64,000 bases of DNA from Sycon ciliatum (GCF_964019385.1 NC_088643.1:9601554-9665553); one strand, 5' to 3'. Counted from the stretch's first letter, positions 32,467 through 43,737 are shown. Made by a program: numbers and translations. Notes: generated from the letters alone by a model not told the origin.

Positions 32467-33355
32467 CAACCTCCCTTGCAGACTAATCAACCCCACTAAA
32501 TCCGAAATGGAATCGTGAGTAAGAGAGCTCTGGACAAGACACTCCTGGCAATAAAACAAGCTACGAACGTGAACTTATGGAAAAACACACCGTCCGTCAT
32601 TGACTGGTTCGAAGCCTTTCCCGACAAACAGAGGCATACGTTCGTATGTTTCGACGTAGTAGAATTCTACCCTTCAAATACGGAAGATTTTCTGGATAAG
32701 GCCCTATCATTCGCCAAGCAGTTCTGCAGAGTGAGCCCCAATGAAGAAGAAGCCATCAAACACTCAATGAAGTCGCTTCTGTTCCACGACGGCAAGTAGT
32801 TGGTGAAACGGAACAAAGCAAACCGATTTGACGTTGCTTTGGGTTCCTTTGGCTTTGATGGGGCTGAGGTTTGCGAGCTGGTGGGTGCATTCCTTCTGAC
32901 AGAACTTTTTTAGGGAAGCATGTCTGCAGTGATTCAATCGGACTGTACAGGGCTGACGGCCTGGCTGTGCTGCGGAACACCTCGGGAAGTGATGCTGACA
33001 GACTGAAAAAGAGGATAACCCAAGAATTCCAGCGCCATGATCTGAAGATCGCAATCGCCGTCAACCTGCAGGTAGTGAACTTCCTAGACATCACCATGAA
33101 CCTACAGACTGGCCAGTACAAGCCGTACAGGAAACCGGGCGATACATCTTTGTACCTCAATGCCCTGTCCAATCCCAAAATCCATCGGAACATCCGAAGG
33201 AGGCTGTCCGACATATCATCCAGTCATGATGTATTCCAGGAGGCAGTACCGGTATACAGGAGCGCCCTAACTAATAGCGGTCATTCTGAAACGCTGGAGT
33301 GCACCGAAAAGGCAAAAAGAGGAAGAAGGAAGAAAAGAAGAAGGAAGATAATTTG
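32467..33355 (+). pseudogene. Penelope-like element reverse transcriptase, broken
   Basis: CRLINPTKSE opens the RT homology; a frameshift at about 32512 leads to VSKRALDKTLLAIKQATNVN, then FVCFDVVEFYPS (motif A). An in-frame TAG at about 32797 interrupts between FHDGK and LVKR. FDVALGSFGFDGAEVCELVG (motif B region) follows, then another shift before GLYRADGLAVLRN. Family members have YRDDG here, so one catalytic Asp is Ala. C-terminal landmarks are VNFLDITMNLQTGQYKPYRK and RRRLSDISSSHDVFQEAVPV. PLEs prime their RT at exposed DNA ends or nicks. This copy cannot encode an active enzyme. Confidence 0.85.
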
Positions 33356-33568
33356 AATATTCGACGAGGAGACAACAATTTTAATATGGCAATAAGTAGG
33401 ACGAGCTGAAGTGACGAAAACTTGTTCGAATCATCCTTTTTCCATTGCTTTTTCTTCTTACATGTATTTTTCCTTATCCTTTAGATTGTTTTTGCATCGT
33501 CTCCATCGCTTACATTGTTTAATAAAGTAATCCAAAGTCAGTTCAGCTCGTCCTACTTATTGCCATAT
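33356..33568. mobile_element. 213-bp insertion with 12-bp TSD and 27-bp inverted ends
   Basis: Flanked by exact GAAGATAATTTG (33344-33355, 33569-33580). A 27-bp inverted repeat (ATATGGCAATAAGTAGGACG...) lies 28 bp in from the left end and at the extreme right end. Its interior matches 1119-1290, beside hammerhead 1, so it may be a non-autonomous PLE derivative. A relative is at 49421-49531. Confidence 0.8.
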
Positions 33569-33580
33569 GAAGATAATTTG

Positions 33581-34230
33581 GTTTAACCGTCCGTTTAGCA
33601 GAAGTGTATCAACGAATGTGGCCAGGTCATTTCTGATCCTCGTGGCAAGGCACTTCCCTGTCTGGCATCAAGGCTTCACAAGATCTTCAACAAGAACTCG
33701 GTGAAGGTGACCTACAGCTGCTTACCGAATGTAGCCGCCATCATCCGTGGACACAACAACAAGCTACTCAGCCCACAACAGGAAGATCTGCCATGCAACT
33801 GCCGAGCGAAGCCTGAGTGTCCTATGAGAGGAAAGTGCCAGACACAGCAGCTGGTCTGCAATGCCGAAGTGACAAGCAGTAATGTTAACCCAGCACGTGT
33901 GTACTTCGGACGGATGGAGCCAACATTCAAGACCCTGTACGGAAACCACAAGTACTCATTCAAGCACGAGCAGAGAAGGAAGAGTACCGAGCTATCCAAT
34001 TATGTCTGGAAATTGAAGGAGAGACAGGAAGACTACTCTATCCAGTGGAGTATATCGGAACGAGCACGAGCCTACAGCAACATCAGCACGAGGTGCCAAC
34101 TTTGCCTCTCGGAGAATTTTCGATCATAACATCGGATAGAGCAACATGCCTCAACAAGAGAAGTGAGCTCATCTCGAAGTGCAGACATGCCAACAAATTC
34201 TCGCTCGCAAACTACACTGGGGTCACATGA
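33581..34230 (+). pseudogene. Penelope-like element GIY-YIG endonuclease
   Basis: Downstream part of the same PLE. LPCNCRAKPECPMRGKCQ is the Cys-rich linker typical of EN-bearing PLEs. RVYFGRMEPTFKTLYGNHKY is the GIY-YIG core (Y-F-G in place of Y-I-G), with FKHEQRRKSTELSNYVWKLK and CQLCLSEN after it. A frameshift near 34127 separates the last part (CLNKRSELISKCRHANKFSL). The GIY-YIG domain nicks target DNA for insertion. The 38309-38755 copy is more complete at the C-terminus. Confidence 0.85.
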
Positions 34231-34247
34231 TGGGATATGCGATGTTT

Positions 34248-34331
34248 TCACACACACACACATACACACACACGCACACACGCGCGCACAGACACAGACA
34301 CACACACACACACACTCTCTCTCTCTCTCTC
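34248..34331 (+). repeat. (CA)n-(CT)n microsatellite
   Basis: Impure CA tract running into a short CT run, just 3' of the PLE endonuclease. Confidence 0.9.
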
Positions 34332-35016
34332 ATGCACCCACATGTACACCCTCATTATTTCACACTCACACCAAACCGCATCCATGTATTGTGTCATTAT
34401 CCACACTGGTATCTGCTATGTAACACGTACTACCCAAACTTTTGGCCTGACGCAATTCTCACTGAAACCTACTTCCTGCACTGGTTTTACATGTTTCTCC
34501 CATCTTGGTTACCGGTATAGCATTTTTTTGCAAGGTACACATATTTTGCCAGGTACACATTTTTCCCTTGACTCCATGATCCATGCACGTGTGCGCGAAC
34601 ACACCCGTACGCCAAGCTACCGGCCGTATTCGTAGTTGCCATGCACATTTGCATTACGACTTGCGAAACCTGAATTCTGTTTTCAACGAAACGATTACGA
34701 GCCGAATCAAACTTTCGTTTCGCATTCGATTCGTAGCAAATGCGAAAGGTCCCTTATATCTCATCCATGATACTTGCACTCCTACTACTCACAGTGTAGT
34801 CTAGCGCTGGTGTTATCTCCTCAAGTTTCGTGGCTGTAGCACTGCCTTAGCCTACATTACAATTACCCTATATAACTAGCGGTTGATAAATATGGTGGTA
34901 AAGACACACCTGGCAATATGGCGGTAAATACACGCCTCATGCTCAACCATAAGTACAGCTGCAGTGGTGTCTTCAACTTCATCCTACTAGCGAATAGCAT
35001 TATTATGACTGTTTTA
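34332..35016. other. Probable PLE 3' flank, unassigned
   Basis: No gene. Lies between the endonuclease and a hammerhead candidate, the place where a PLE terminal repeat is expected. Confidence 0.35.
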
Positions 35017-35067
35017 TCGTCTGATGAAGTGATGAGCGTTTTTCGAACACGAAACTAGGAGTAACGA
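35017..35067 (+). ncRNA. Hammerhead ribozyme candidate 4
   Basis: CTGATGA (35021-35027) and GAAA (35051-35054) are present. Stem I is TCGT/ACGA (4 bp); stem III is ACT/AGT with loop AGG, followed by triplet GTA. Stem II is weaker: GTG/CAC with one unpaired A next to the core and a long loop. It lies about 800 bp 3' of the PLE endonuclease, on the same strand. Confidence 0.55.
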
Positions 35068-35400
35068 GAAAGCTTTTTGGTCTCTGTTGTTCTGCCTTGT
35101 GTCACAGACAACAGTATACAGTCAGCATTATCAGTACGAAATTGGCAGTGAGCCTGGATTCGATCGTGCATGGGTGCTGTCTTCATTCTTCAAAGCCGAG
35201 TACTGTCCCAAATAGAACACTACGACAGAGGGATGAGACTTGGAATGCAAGTAATGCTCGTTGAAACAGAATATTGACGTCACGGCACACGTGAAAATCG
35301 ACATCGATGCCGATGATATATTATCAAACGATAGTTGAGCGTACACGTACATGTACATCTACATTTATGAATGCACATACCGGTTATCATGCACCGTGAA
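35068..35400. other. Unassigned
   Basis: Nothing recognised except ACATGT-type sequence at about 35344-35358. Confidence 0.4.
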
Positions 35401-35608
35401 TAGGCATTGGCGGATCATGCTCGAAAAGGTGGCAGATTCTGCTCGAAAAGCAGTGAAATTGGCAGAACCATACAAACCTTATGGCGGGCAATTCCTCGAA
35501 TTCTGCTCCGTTTCTTTATCCACAAACCAAACACGCATGAAACTTACCAGAAAACGTACCGAATTCTGCCAATTTTTCTGCCGGCATTATCCACAAAGGC
35601 CTATCCTA
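35401..35608. mobile_element. hAT-type MITE (208 bp), CTCGAAAAG family
   Basis: Inverted relative of 25514-25718, sharing CAGATTCTGCTCGAAAAGCA and CGAATTCTGC on the opposite strand. Left end is TAGGCATTGGCGGATCATGC; the right end is decayed. Flanks ACCGTGAA and ACCGCGAA match at 7 of 8. Confidence 0.75.
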
Positions 35609-36238
35609 ACCGCGAATGGCTTTATCAGGTTATGTGCACTACAAAATGTCTCCAACAAACATACATGTAGTTATTACTTGACTTCAAGATATCCTGATCA
35701 CTTTGGCTTCTCTCCTACATGTACCAGTATAATCATGTACATGTACATGTGCATGCAGGAGAGCAAGGTTTTCACCCGAGGGTCGGCGCATGAAACTCAT
35801 GTAGCAGCTAAAACTAGTAAAAGTAAAACCTCGCAAAAAATGTTAGAAAGTCGTTCCCTGGGTAAAGGCAGTTGCTGCACTGTCTTTGCAGTGGACGTAT
35901 AATATTAACCTTTGGAATATCGACCCTCGATCGTGAATGAGAACAGTGACAGTGTCGTCATTCGGGAGTTGTTGTTATTCGTGAGGTTGCTGCTGTTCTT
36001 GCTGTTTTCTTTATTGTTATTCGCTAAAACCAAACGGACAGAACTGTCCAGTGACAAGGGAGCGAATGATGAGCGTGATAATCATTATGCATCAAAACAT
36101 CTCAGGGCAAAATGAGACAGACCATAAGGAGGGTTTGCACAACACTAGTACATAAAGGGGAGTACGAGAACAAAGGCACGGCAGAAGTCGTAGCAAGAAA
36201 GTAATCAACGCCAGAGATGTTTTTGTCCACCAAAAACA
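35609..36238. other. Unassigned
   Basis: Contains an ACATGT tract (about 35734-35750). No gene is recognised. Confidence 0.4.
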
Positions 36239-36515
<277 letters not shown>

Positions 36516-36728
36516 TTGTCAGAGAAACAGGGAGAAAGACGGGCAGGCAGGCCCACAGACAGGCATTATAATGAAAATATGGCGATAGTGATCCGTCTGA
36601 CCTCAAAGGTTGAAATAACACGCAGTCAATGAAGCGGTCACTATGGTTTTAGCTCTGAAGATTGTGAAGTGTTTTCGGTAGAAAAAGCGAGCACCTTCAT
36701 TTACATGTATTTTATCTTACGCCTGAAA
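36516..36728. other. Unassigned
   Basis: No feature recognised. Confidence 0.4.
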
Positions 36729-36731
36729 GGC

Positions 36732-36782
<51 letters not shown>
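36729..36782 (+). repeat. (AAC)n microsatellite
   Basis: About 18 AAC units, likely an old LINE tail as at 7126, although no hairpin precedes it. Confidence 0.9.
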
Positions 36783-36783
<1 letters not shown>

Positions 36784-36959
36784 GCAGGAACAGCAGAGGC
36801 ACTAGTGCATACACTGTTAATTGATGTGATGAGAGATGTCGGTAAACCTATCTTACGGGAAAGTCACACCTTTTAAGTTAAGTTCCTTCACAGGCCTCAG
36901 GTTTCATAACACCAAAATTGTACGTATTTAGAAAAAAATCACGGCTCACTTGAGGCTCG

Positions 36960-37000
36960 GTCAGACTGAGTTTATTCAGTATCCGTAGGAACGCTGCCAC
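36960..37000 (-). mobile_element. SINE tail scrap
   Basis: The minus strand carries AGGGTGGCAGCGTTCCTACG and GGAT, matching the tails at 11935 and 19880. Confidence 0.5.
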
Positions 37001-37100
37001 CCTGCAAAGACACTACATTTATAACATGACTGTTTGGGTTTAATACTTGGTTGCTATCTTCAATAGGTCCGTCATTTGACCCGACGAGACCACATGACGC

Positions 37101-37670
37101 TTGCAGATCACAGCAACGAACAGTTCACCAGCCCCACTTCAGACCATCCTGAAAATCTTCCAACGTCGTGTTAATCTGCTATGCTTCATGGGACGGCATC
37201 TTGCCCCCACAGCCTTTCTACTTCTATATAAATGTTTTGTCCGACCCGCCCTGGAACACGCCACCTCCGCCTGGTCCTATTCCATCACCAAAGCTGAGCT
37301 GAAGCGTACAAATATTTTACAAGCCAGAGTAGCTAGGAAGTATTTGCTACGTAAAAAAGTCAATGTAGATAGATGCGAAACGAAATCCCAGTTAAATGCC
37401 CTTTGTGACTTAGAATCCTTGCACTTTCGCAGACAAGTATCAGCTCTTGGTACTCTATTTAAACTTATACATATATCTCCAGAACACCTCCAACATTTTC
37501 ACCTTTCACTGTCTTCAAGTCCAAGAAGACCAAACAAACTTAACATCAATTATCACGGTGTGCGTTTCTCTTCCCTCTTTTCCAACAAAGCTGCAATGCT
37601 ATGGAATTGCCTACCGCCTTCTCTTACCTCTATAACCAGCCTCCCCGAATTCAAGCATTCTCTCTATTAG
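37101..37670 (+). pseudogene. LINE RT C-terminal fragment (CR1-like)
   Basis: RRVNLLCFMGRHLAPTAFLL and LYKCFVRPALEHATSAWS are the post-catalytic motifs of CR1/jockey-type LINEs. ILQARVARKYLL, then LWNCLPPSLTSITSLPEFKH follow to the stop. The RT core is absent through 5' truncation. The frame is intact for 190 codons. A different subfamily from the FADD copies by sequence. Confidence 0.8.
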
Positions 37671-37912
37671 CATTTTGGCCGATATATTCATTACACTGAC
37701 AGTATCCCAACTCCTTAATTATCAGGTTTTGTATGCCTCGATCTATTTCCTTAGCCTATCCTCGATTAACTGCTCCCTCTACATAAAGTTGTCATTTTCA
37801 TTCTTCTTGCAGGAGATCCCCTCGACAGGCCCAACGCCTTTGGGAAATCCCTTAATATAATAAAATACAAAAGAAATACAAAATACACACTCCACGAAAG
37901 CAAGTAGTAGTA
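37671..37912 (+). other. LINE 3' region
   Basis: Probable 3' untranslated sequence; ends in ATAAAATACAAAAGAAATAC near 37860-37880. Confidence 0.4.
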
Positions 37913-37967
37913 CTCCTGACAAGTCTTGTTTCGTTCCATAAAGATGACGGGGAACTCATCAGAGGAG
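37913..37967 (-). ncRNA. Hammerhead ribozyme candidate 2 (best)
   Basis: On the minus strand, stem I CTCCT/AGGAG (5 bp), CTGATGA (37962-37956), stem II GTTCC/GGAAC (5 bp, 13-nt loop), GAAA, stem III ACAA/TTGT with loop GAC, then cleavage triplet GTC (cut between 37918 and 37917). Every conserved core position is present and all three stems are perfect. It lies about 340 bp 3' of the PLE endonuclease at 38309-38755, same strand. Confidence 0.9.
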
Positions 37968-38308
37968 AAGCAATTATTGTTGAATGAATGTGATGTGCAC
38001 GGCATCTTCTCTTAAGAATACACACGGAAAGTTGGGTGTGGTCCTCGAAAGAGTGCTCAATGCACCGGGGTGCAGAGCTTCATACAAAAAGAATAGAATG
38101 GGATACGGAGCTTGGGTTGGCTGTGACTCAGAGTTTCACACCTGTGGCGATCATCAGATAGCCATGATTACAAAAACTCAATCAATGTTTTTGATATAGT
38201 GTGGTAAGGTGCTAGTGGAATCAGAGAATTTAAGCGCAAATAAGGTCAAGCAGTGATTCTATGCATGTACTTGCAAGATCAGCGCCAGACATCAGGTGTA
38301 ATCCTGGT
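37968..38308 (-). other. PLE 3' region
   Basis: Between the endonuclease stop and hammerhead 2. No ORF is recognised. Confidence 0.4.
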
Positions 38309-38755
38309 TTATGTAACTGGAGGTGTGAAGTTAGATAGGTAGAATTTGTTCTCATGTCTGCACTTGGCCACTAGCTCCGATCGCTTGTTGATGTTCACCC
38401 TTCTGTCAGCATGCAAGATCTCCAGCTTCTCACGCAGACAGAGAGGGCAGCGCTTCGTGGCATTGGAGTATGCTGGTGTTTGGGCGACAACTGACCAACT
38501 GATGCTGTACCCGGCGTTCTTGCGCTTCATGTCCCAGATGAGCTTCGACAACTCTGTACTCTTCTCCATTCGCTCATGCCTCATTGACGTCATGTGTCCG
38601 TCGTATTGCTTCTTGAACGTCATTTCCGTTAGGCCGAGGTACTCATTTCGTTCGTCTTTTCCGGTTTCTGTCACGCTGGCCTTGCATATGATTGACTGGA
38701 TCTGGCAGTTTCCATGCATGGGGCAGTTCACTTTATCCCTGCAGTTGCATCTTTT
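38309..38755 (-). pseudogene. Penelope-like element GIY-YIG endonuclease, second copy
   Basis: RCNCRDKVNCPMHGNCQ (Cys-rich linker), then NEYLGLTEMTFKKQYDGHMT (GIY-YIG core, Y-L-G), MRHERMEKSTELSKLIWDMK, CPLCLREKLEIL and NINKRSELVAKCRHENKFYL. The frame is intact over about 149 codons to TGA/TAA near 38309, but the RT is missing upstream. Immediately 5' an inverted terminal-repeat piece carries hammerhead 3. Clearly homologous to 33581-34230. Confidence 0.88.
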
Positions 38756-38805
38756 CTCTGTTCTCTGTTGATTATTCAGCTAAGCTCCATTCATTCAACA
38801 ACTGC

Positions 38806-38863
38806 TTCTCGTCTGATGAGTTCCCCGTCATCATTATGGAACGAAACAAGACTTGTCGGGAGT
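38806..38863 (+). ncRNA. Hammerhead ribozyme candidate 3
   Basis: CTGATGA (38813-38819), stem II GTTCC/GGAAC, GAAA, stem III ACAA/TTGT (loop GAC), cleavage triplet GTC (38855-38857). Stem I is weaker than in candidate 2: three pairs, one G.T wobble and a G-G mismatch. The surrounding 110 bp are an inverted copy of 37870-37995. Confidence 0.82.
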
Positions 38864-38954
38864 ACTACTACTTGCTTTCGTGGAGTGTGGCTGGTGGACT
38901 GCTCGTGCTGTGATCTGCGTCGTGGGGTCTCGTCGGGTCAAATGAAAAACCTAT

Positions 38955-39348
38955 TACCGTAAAGTCGCGGATAAAGGCCGGGTTTGCATACAAGCACATC
39001 GCGGATAGAAGCCTGAAAATCAAACGGGTCAATGCATATAAGCCTGTCGCGCGTAGAAGCCTGGCTTCTATGCAAGTGCGGATCGAGTAGGTCAAGAGTG
39101 CATGCGCTATGTACAGTGCATAGTAAAACTGCCGCCATACCGGTAGCCAGTGGTAAATCTACGCATGTCGCTCGTAGAAGCCTGGCTTCTATGCAAGCCC
39201 GGATCGGCCGATGTGCATACAAGCCTGGCAAAAATATCAGTGGTGCATATAAGCATGGTTTGCATACAAGCTTGGTTTGCATTGAAGCCTGATGCAGAAA
39301 GCGGCTTATGTGCTTATAAGCCCGGCTTTTATCCGCGACTTTACGGTA
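38955..39348. mobile_element. Tc1/mariner-type MITE (394 bp)
   Basis: Left TACCGTAAAGTCGCGGATAA and right TTATCCGCGACTTTACGGTA are inverted, with similarity extending to about 30 bp and TA at both junctions. The interior is built from about a dozen variants of TAGAAGCCTGGCTTCTATGC/ATAAGCCTG. No transposase. Confidence 0.85.
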
Positions 39349-41220
39349 CTACTGTTCAGTTTACTCAATATCCGGACAGCTAGCTATTTCCACCTTGTTA
39401 GATCTCGTTGGCAGAGCTCAGAGTTACTGGCCGAACCGATCACAATCACGGAAGTTTAATGGATGACAAAGTGTTGAAAGCATCACCCTCAGCGTGCTCT
39501 AACTGAGATAAGCACAGCGAGATTTACCCACAAGGGCAGACAACTAACTTTGTCGCTAACTCGGCAGAAAGAGCTAGTGGCGCTCAACAAAGTCGAGCCG
39601 ACTCGATGGAGCGTAATACACTGACTGCTCAATATACAGTATTCTTCAGACCAGGGTAGTGCACGACTGCATTATCTACTTACTACTTCGTCATATCAAA
39701 AAAGTATCCGGATAGGCGAGGGAACCGGATAATCGAACACACATACTGTATGTATGCAAGGCATACATGTATGCTGTAAATCGGTAACCAACGATATTCT
39801 TGACTGTATCCAGCGGGAAATCTGGCGTCGAGTCCCGCGTAGCATGTGCCGAAGTAGATTACCTGAACTGGTCATTATAGTCCAGCACATCACCAAGCCT
39901 TTCGTTGCAATGCCTTCGCTCCAGTTTCCACCGACAATCCTGTGCTATGACGTAACATCCACATGTACACTGTAGCTTTGAGCCTTTGTCTCCGAACACA
40001 GGTTGTCTGGTTTGTACCGGTATTCTTGGCGTTTGTGCGACTCCCACTGCCCAGCCTATCAAGGTGGCTAGTGCAAGGCAAGATGATTGTGTGCCCAAGG
40101 GCACGTACATGGTTGCAAACACTAGTTGTAACTTGTTACCGTCAAATCCGCTGATCCCCTAGCTAGTTGATACAGACATATCATTGTGTTGTAACAAGGC
40201 TGAAAACAATCAAAGTAATTATTAGTTAGTTCGTCCCTAAAAACGTCTTGGACATCCACATGTACACGTCGAAACGTTGCGCATTCGGAGGTGCAGCGCG
40301 CAGGGCAAGGACGGGTTTCTGCGGCATCTCTTTCCTGACTACCTGCTCTGTCGTCGACATAATTCATAGCGAATTCCCACCTGTGTTAATTTAGCACTGG
40401 TCGCACTTTGTTGATAGGAACGCAGTAGGCAAAGGCAGGAACACAGCAGGCAGGTGTTGTGGTTCCTGTTTTCTGGAGGCTGCTTGCCTGCAAGCAGTTA
40501 TTCAAAGACTAGGCGACAGGTCTGAACCATACCTCTTAGATTAATACAATGTACTAGAAGTCTAGGTTTTTAGACTTATCTAGCAAGATTACGTGTACAA
40601 TCACTTCGTTTGTGCTACATGTAGTAGTGGACGTGGAAAGAAATACTCGACAACGGTATGTCGTCCTCAAGGCCATGGGTTCGTTCACTAGTTATCATAG
40701 TGGAGATTCGTTTCCGACTTTGGGAACTATACTGTTCGAGTTGTAATTCGAAAAAGCCTGAGAACGGTGAATCACTTTCCTCTTCACCCACCATAATGTT
40801 CTAAGCACCCAACACACTGACTCTGAGTCTCACAGCAAAGGTCAAGCACGGCATTCGATACGGCCGGTGATCTATTCTTATTCAGGCCCCCAGACAGCTG
40901 TATTCGACCATCATAGGTCGCTTTTAGTCCGATCGAGAAAGCATAGCTAGTAGTAAGACAAAGCGGTTCTTCTGCTTGGGATTTCAACCAGCTCTTCAAC
41001 TTTACCCATCGCCGAAAACTGCAACGGCAGCGGCTTAATTCAAGCCGTCCTGACGTCCATTACGAAACACATTACAAAATAATTATTGAACACAGTCTGG
41101 TGGTGACAGCCAATTTCGTCTTCAGACTTTTCCGCTTGCATCTTTCCCTCAAACCAATGACTACAGTCATGTAACGTTTTAGTTACTGGCTTGTACTTGT
41201 AGTCATCTGGGATCAAGAGC
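39349..41220. other. Unassigned intergenic region
   Basis: No recognisable gene, RNA or repeat. Open frames are short and overlap on both strands. Confidence 0.45.
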
Positions 41221-41295
41221 CACAATTTGCTTCCATATAATTGGGCACCATTGCCCGTTTGGCCTTGCGAAGTAAAAATAAAAATCAACAACACA
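41221..41295 (+). mobile_element. LINE 3' end with hairpin
   Basis: TTGCTTCCATATAATT, hairpin GGGC-ACCATT-GCCC (41243-41256), GTTTGGCCTTGCGAAGTAAA and AATAAAAATCAACAACAC tail. Confidence 0.75.
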
Positions 41296-42338
41296 CAACT
41301 CCGTTCACTACCACCCCAAAACCCATGGTAAGGAGAAGGGGTAAATGTACCTCTGGTTTTCGAAGAATTTCTTTAGTAGTACCACAATACGTGCACGATG
41401 TGAACTCAACAGTCATTCCGTCTTTTCAATTACAACGTTGAAACACCCAAGCATTGGCCATTCGATGTCCGATGATTCTAGTCCAATCACTACAATACCC
41501 AGCACTCCAAATTTCTTACCGGTATGCCATGTTATTCTAGTTCGATTCCAGCCCAGCTTTTCGCAAAGTCTACACCAAACCAATGTGGCAAAAACAACCA
41601 CAGGTGTGAAGCTCCACGCATAGTCTGAAAAGATATTGTTTCCTTGAGCCCAACAGGATATTCGTGCGGTGCACTCATCTCTAGAGGAAACCTGCGTTTC
41701 ATCATTTGCAGGGCAACATAAACAGTTCCGGCAGATTACTGTGGACTACCTTACATAATGCTACAGGCTGGGGTAAACTTCCTGTATGTCAAAACACCTC
41801 AGGCGACGGTCAGCAAAAAGCATGTTCAAGGTTGCAGGGACATTAGCCGACAAGTCATCTATCATCAGCATCGACATTCGCTTGTCTTTTAAAAGAAAGT
41901 AATGAAAACCTTGGACAAATCTCAACCCAGCAAAACAGGTCATCACGCAGGCTAGTGCTTCAATAAAGCATGTTAAATTAGCAAAGAACAACAATTGGTT
42001 GGCACGGTCAAGCTTAGAATTATAAATTGTTTCTGGTTGGCTTAGATACAACCAATAAGAAATTTACAAGGCTCCAAGTTCCAGCACACGCACTTGCTAT
42101 GATGCTGAGGTCCTGGCGGCATAATGCGCAAGTAATTTAGCATTGGATGCATGCTACCAAAGCCTGCTTCAGGTGCTACTGTCGGTGTTAAGGTTCGAAA
42201 TTGTCCTTACCACATGCTAGGAGAGCTTGAATCAATAAACAGTGAAGCATGATGAACACGTTTGAGATGTTTATAAATAGTTACAAGAGGTTTCCGATTC
42301 CGAGCGTAGAGGCATCGATAGGGAACTACTAGCACAGC
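41296..42338. other. Unassigned, 3' of the minus-strand SOX-like gene
   Basis: Contains its likely 3' untranslated region (towards lower coordinates from 42339). No other gene is seen. Confidence 0.4.
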
Positions 42339-43737
42339 CTAAAGCAGATCACCAAACCAGCTCGGGAACTGGAGGCTGGGAGCGTATGTACCGTTTTGCT
42401 GTAGAAGTGCACCGACAGGCATGGAGCCATTCTGTTGCAGTCCATGCGACGATATGTTTCCAGCTGAGAGACTTACGGGTGGGGACACTGCAGGCGGCAT
42501 GCTATTCACAGGCTTCATTGGATGTTGTGAGGATGGCGCTGTCGACTGCTGCGCCTTGCCGGGCCTGGACATAGCCGAGCCTTCCCGTGTCGATGACGCG
42601 ATTGCCACGTTCTGCGGTGGCATCAGCTGTGCCGAAGACACCACATCCGGAACGTGGACATGTACGTGCACACATGACGACGGGTCGACTGGGGAGCCGG
42701 ATAGGTGCGAGTTAGCATGCACGGGCGGTTCGTCGGCGAGAAAGACCGGGTGGTTCGGGCCGGCGCTTAGTGGTGTCGCGGGCAACATGCGCTGGATCAT
42801 GCCAGGTAGGAAGGCCGCCGAACTACTCGCCATGGCTGGCGGGGCAGTGGAGGAAAACGCTCCGGATATGCTGGGCGTCGGTGGCGCCGTGGAGACCTGC
42901 AGCGCGGTATTGTAGGCCGCAATGTCCGCCATGTACGGGAACTGTGCCGTCAGCTGCGGGGACCAGGCCGCTTCCATGGGCAGCTGCATTCTCGCAACGT
43001 CGGCAGCATCCACCTCTAGCTGCAGCAGATGGTCGTGCAGCGAATCATCTGAAGAAGTAGATCGGCAATACGTGCGTGATGTGCTGCTGTACAACGACAG
43101 GCCCGTACAAGTGGATGTTGGGCTGTAGTCATAGTGAGAGGAGCAAGCCATCGAGTCCTGCGTTGAAACAGCGGCAAGAGGCAGTGTGCCATTGGGCGCA
43201 GGCGCAATTGATGCAGTCTCTTTTGGCGCCTCGTCAAACTGCATCAGCCTGACCATTGTATCCTCCGTGATGCTGCTCTTCGTCGTGGCCTTGAGTGGCA
43301 CGGCACCTTGGGCGCGAGGCTGTCGGCGTCGGCGTTTCGGATTGGCTTCGCGATATTCGTCGCAAGCTTTGGCGGCCTGCTCGTGGTACGGAGCCTTCAG
43401 TGCCTCGGGCATGATGCGCCATTTCTGACCGAGCAGCTTGCTGATTTCGCTGTTCGGCATTTTCTGTGGGACGATGTTGTGGAGACGACGGCGCTCAGTT
43501 CGGGCCCAGATCAGGAAGGCGCTCATTGGCCGTTTCAGCTTCTTTGGCTCTTCTTCCTCCTCCTCATCTTTGGCTGTGCCCGCTGGTGGTGTTGCGGCAG
43601 TTGCCTTGTGAACGGGCGGGGATGCTTTGCCGGCGGCTGAGACAGAGTTTACCAAGCTGTGCGAACAGTTGGTGCACACCACGCCTGCTGGTTCTGGCGA
43701 ACTGTCCGGTCTCTTCTCAGGGGACGACGGGCACGAT
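42339..43737 (-). CDS. SOX-like HMG-box transcription factor, exon 2
   Basis: Acceptor CCTTTCCCACAG ends at 43738, so the exon starts at 43737 and needs two bases from exon 1. Pro/Ser-rich residues, a DEEEEEEP acidic run, then the HMG box at 43544-43308: KKLKRPMSAFLIWARTERRR (SOX hallmark), NSEISKLLGQKWRIMP (helix 2) and ANPKRRRRQPR (basic tail). About 310 residues follow, rich in Ser, Pro, Thr and Ala, with HVHVHV near the middle and a final LQFPSWFGDLL, ending in TAG at 42339. Probably a nuclear DNA-bending regulator with an activation tail. There is no in-frame ATG in this exon before the box, so an upstream exon is required. Confidence 0.88.

Noticed and set aside
32467-34230. Retron or group II intron RT
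   Set aside because: RT motifs plus Cys-rich linker and GIY-YIG domain are those of Penelope-like elements.
42421-42915. 164-codon frame on the + strand
   Set aside because: Antisense shadow of the SOX-like exon 2.
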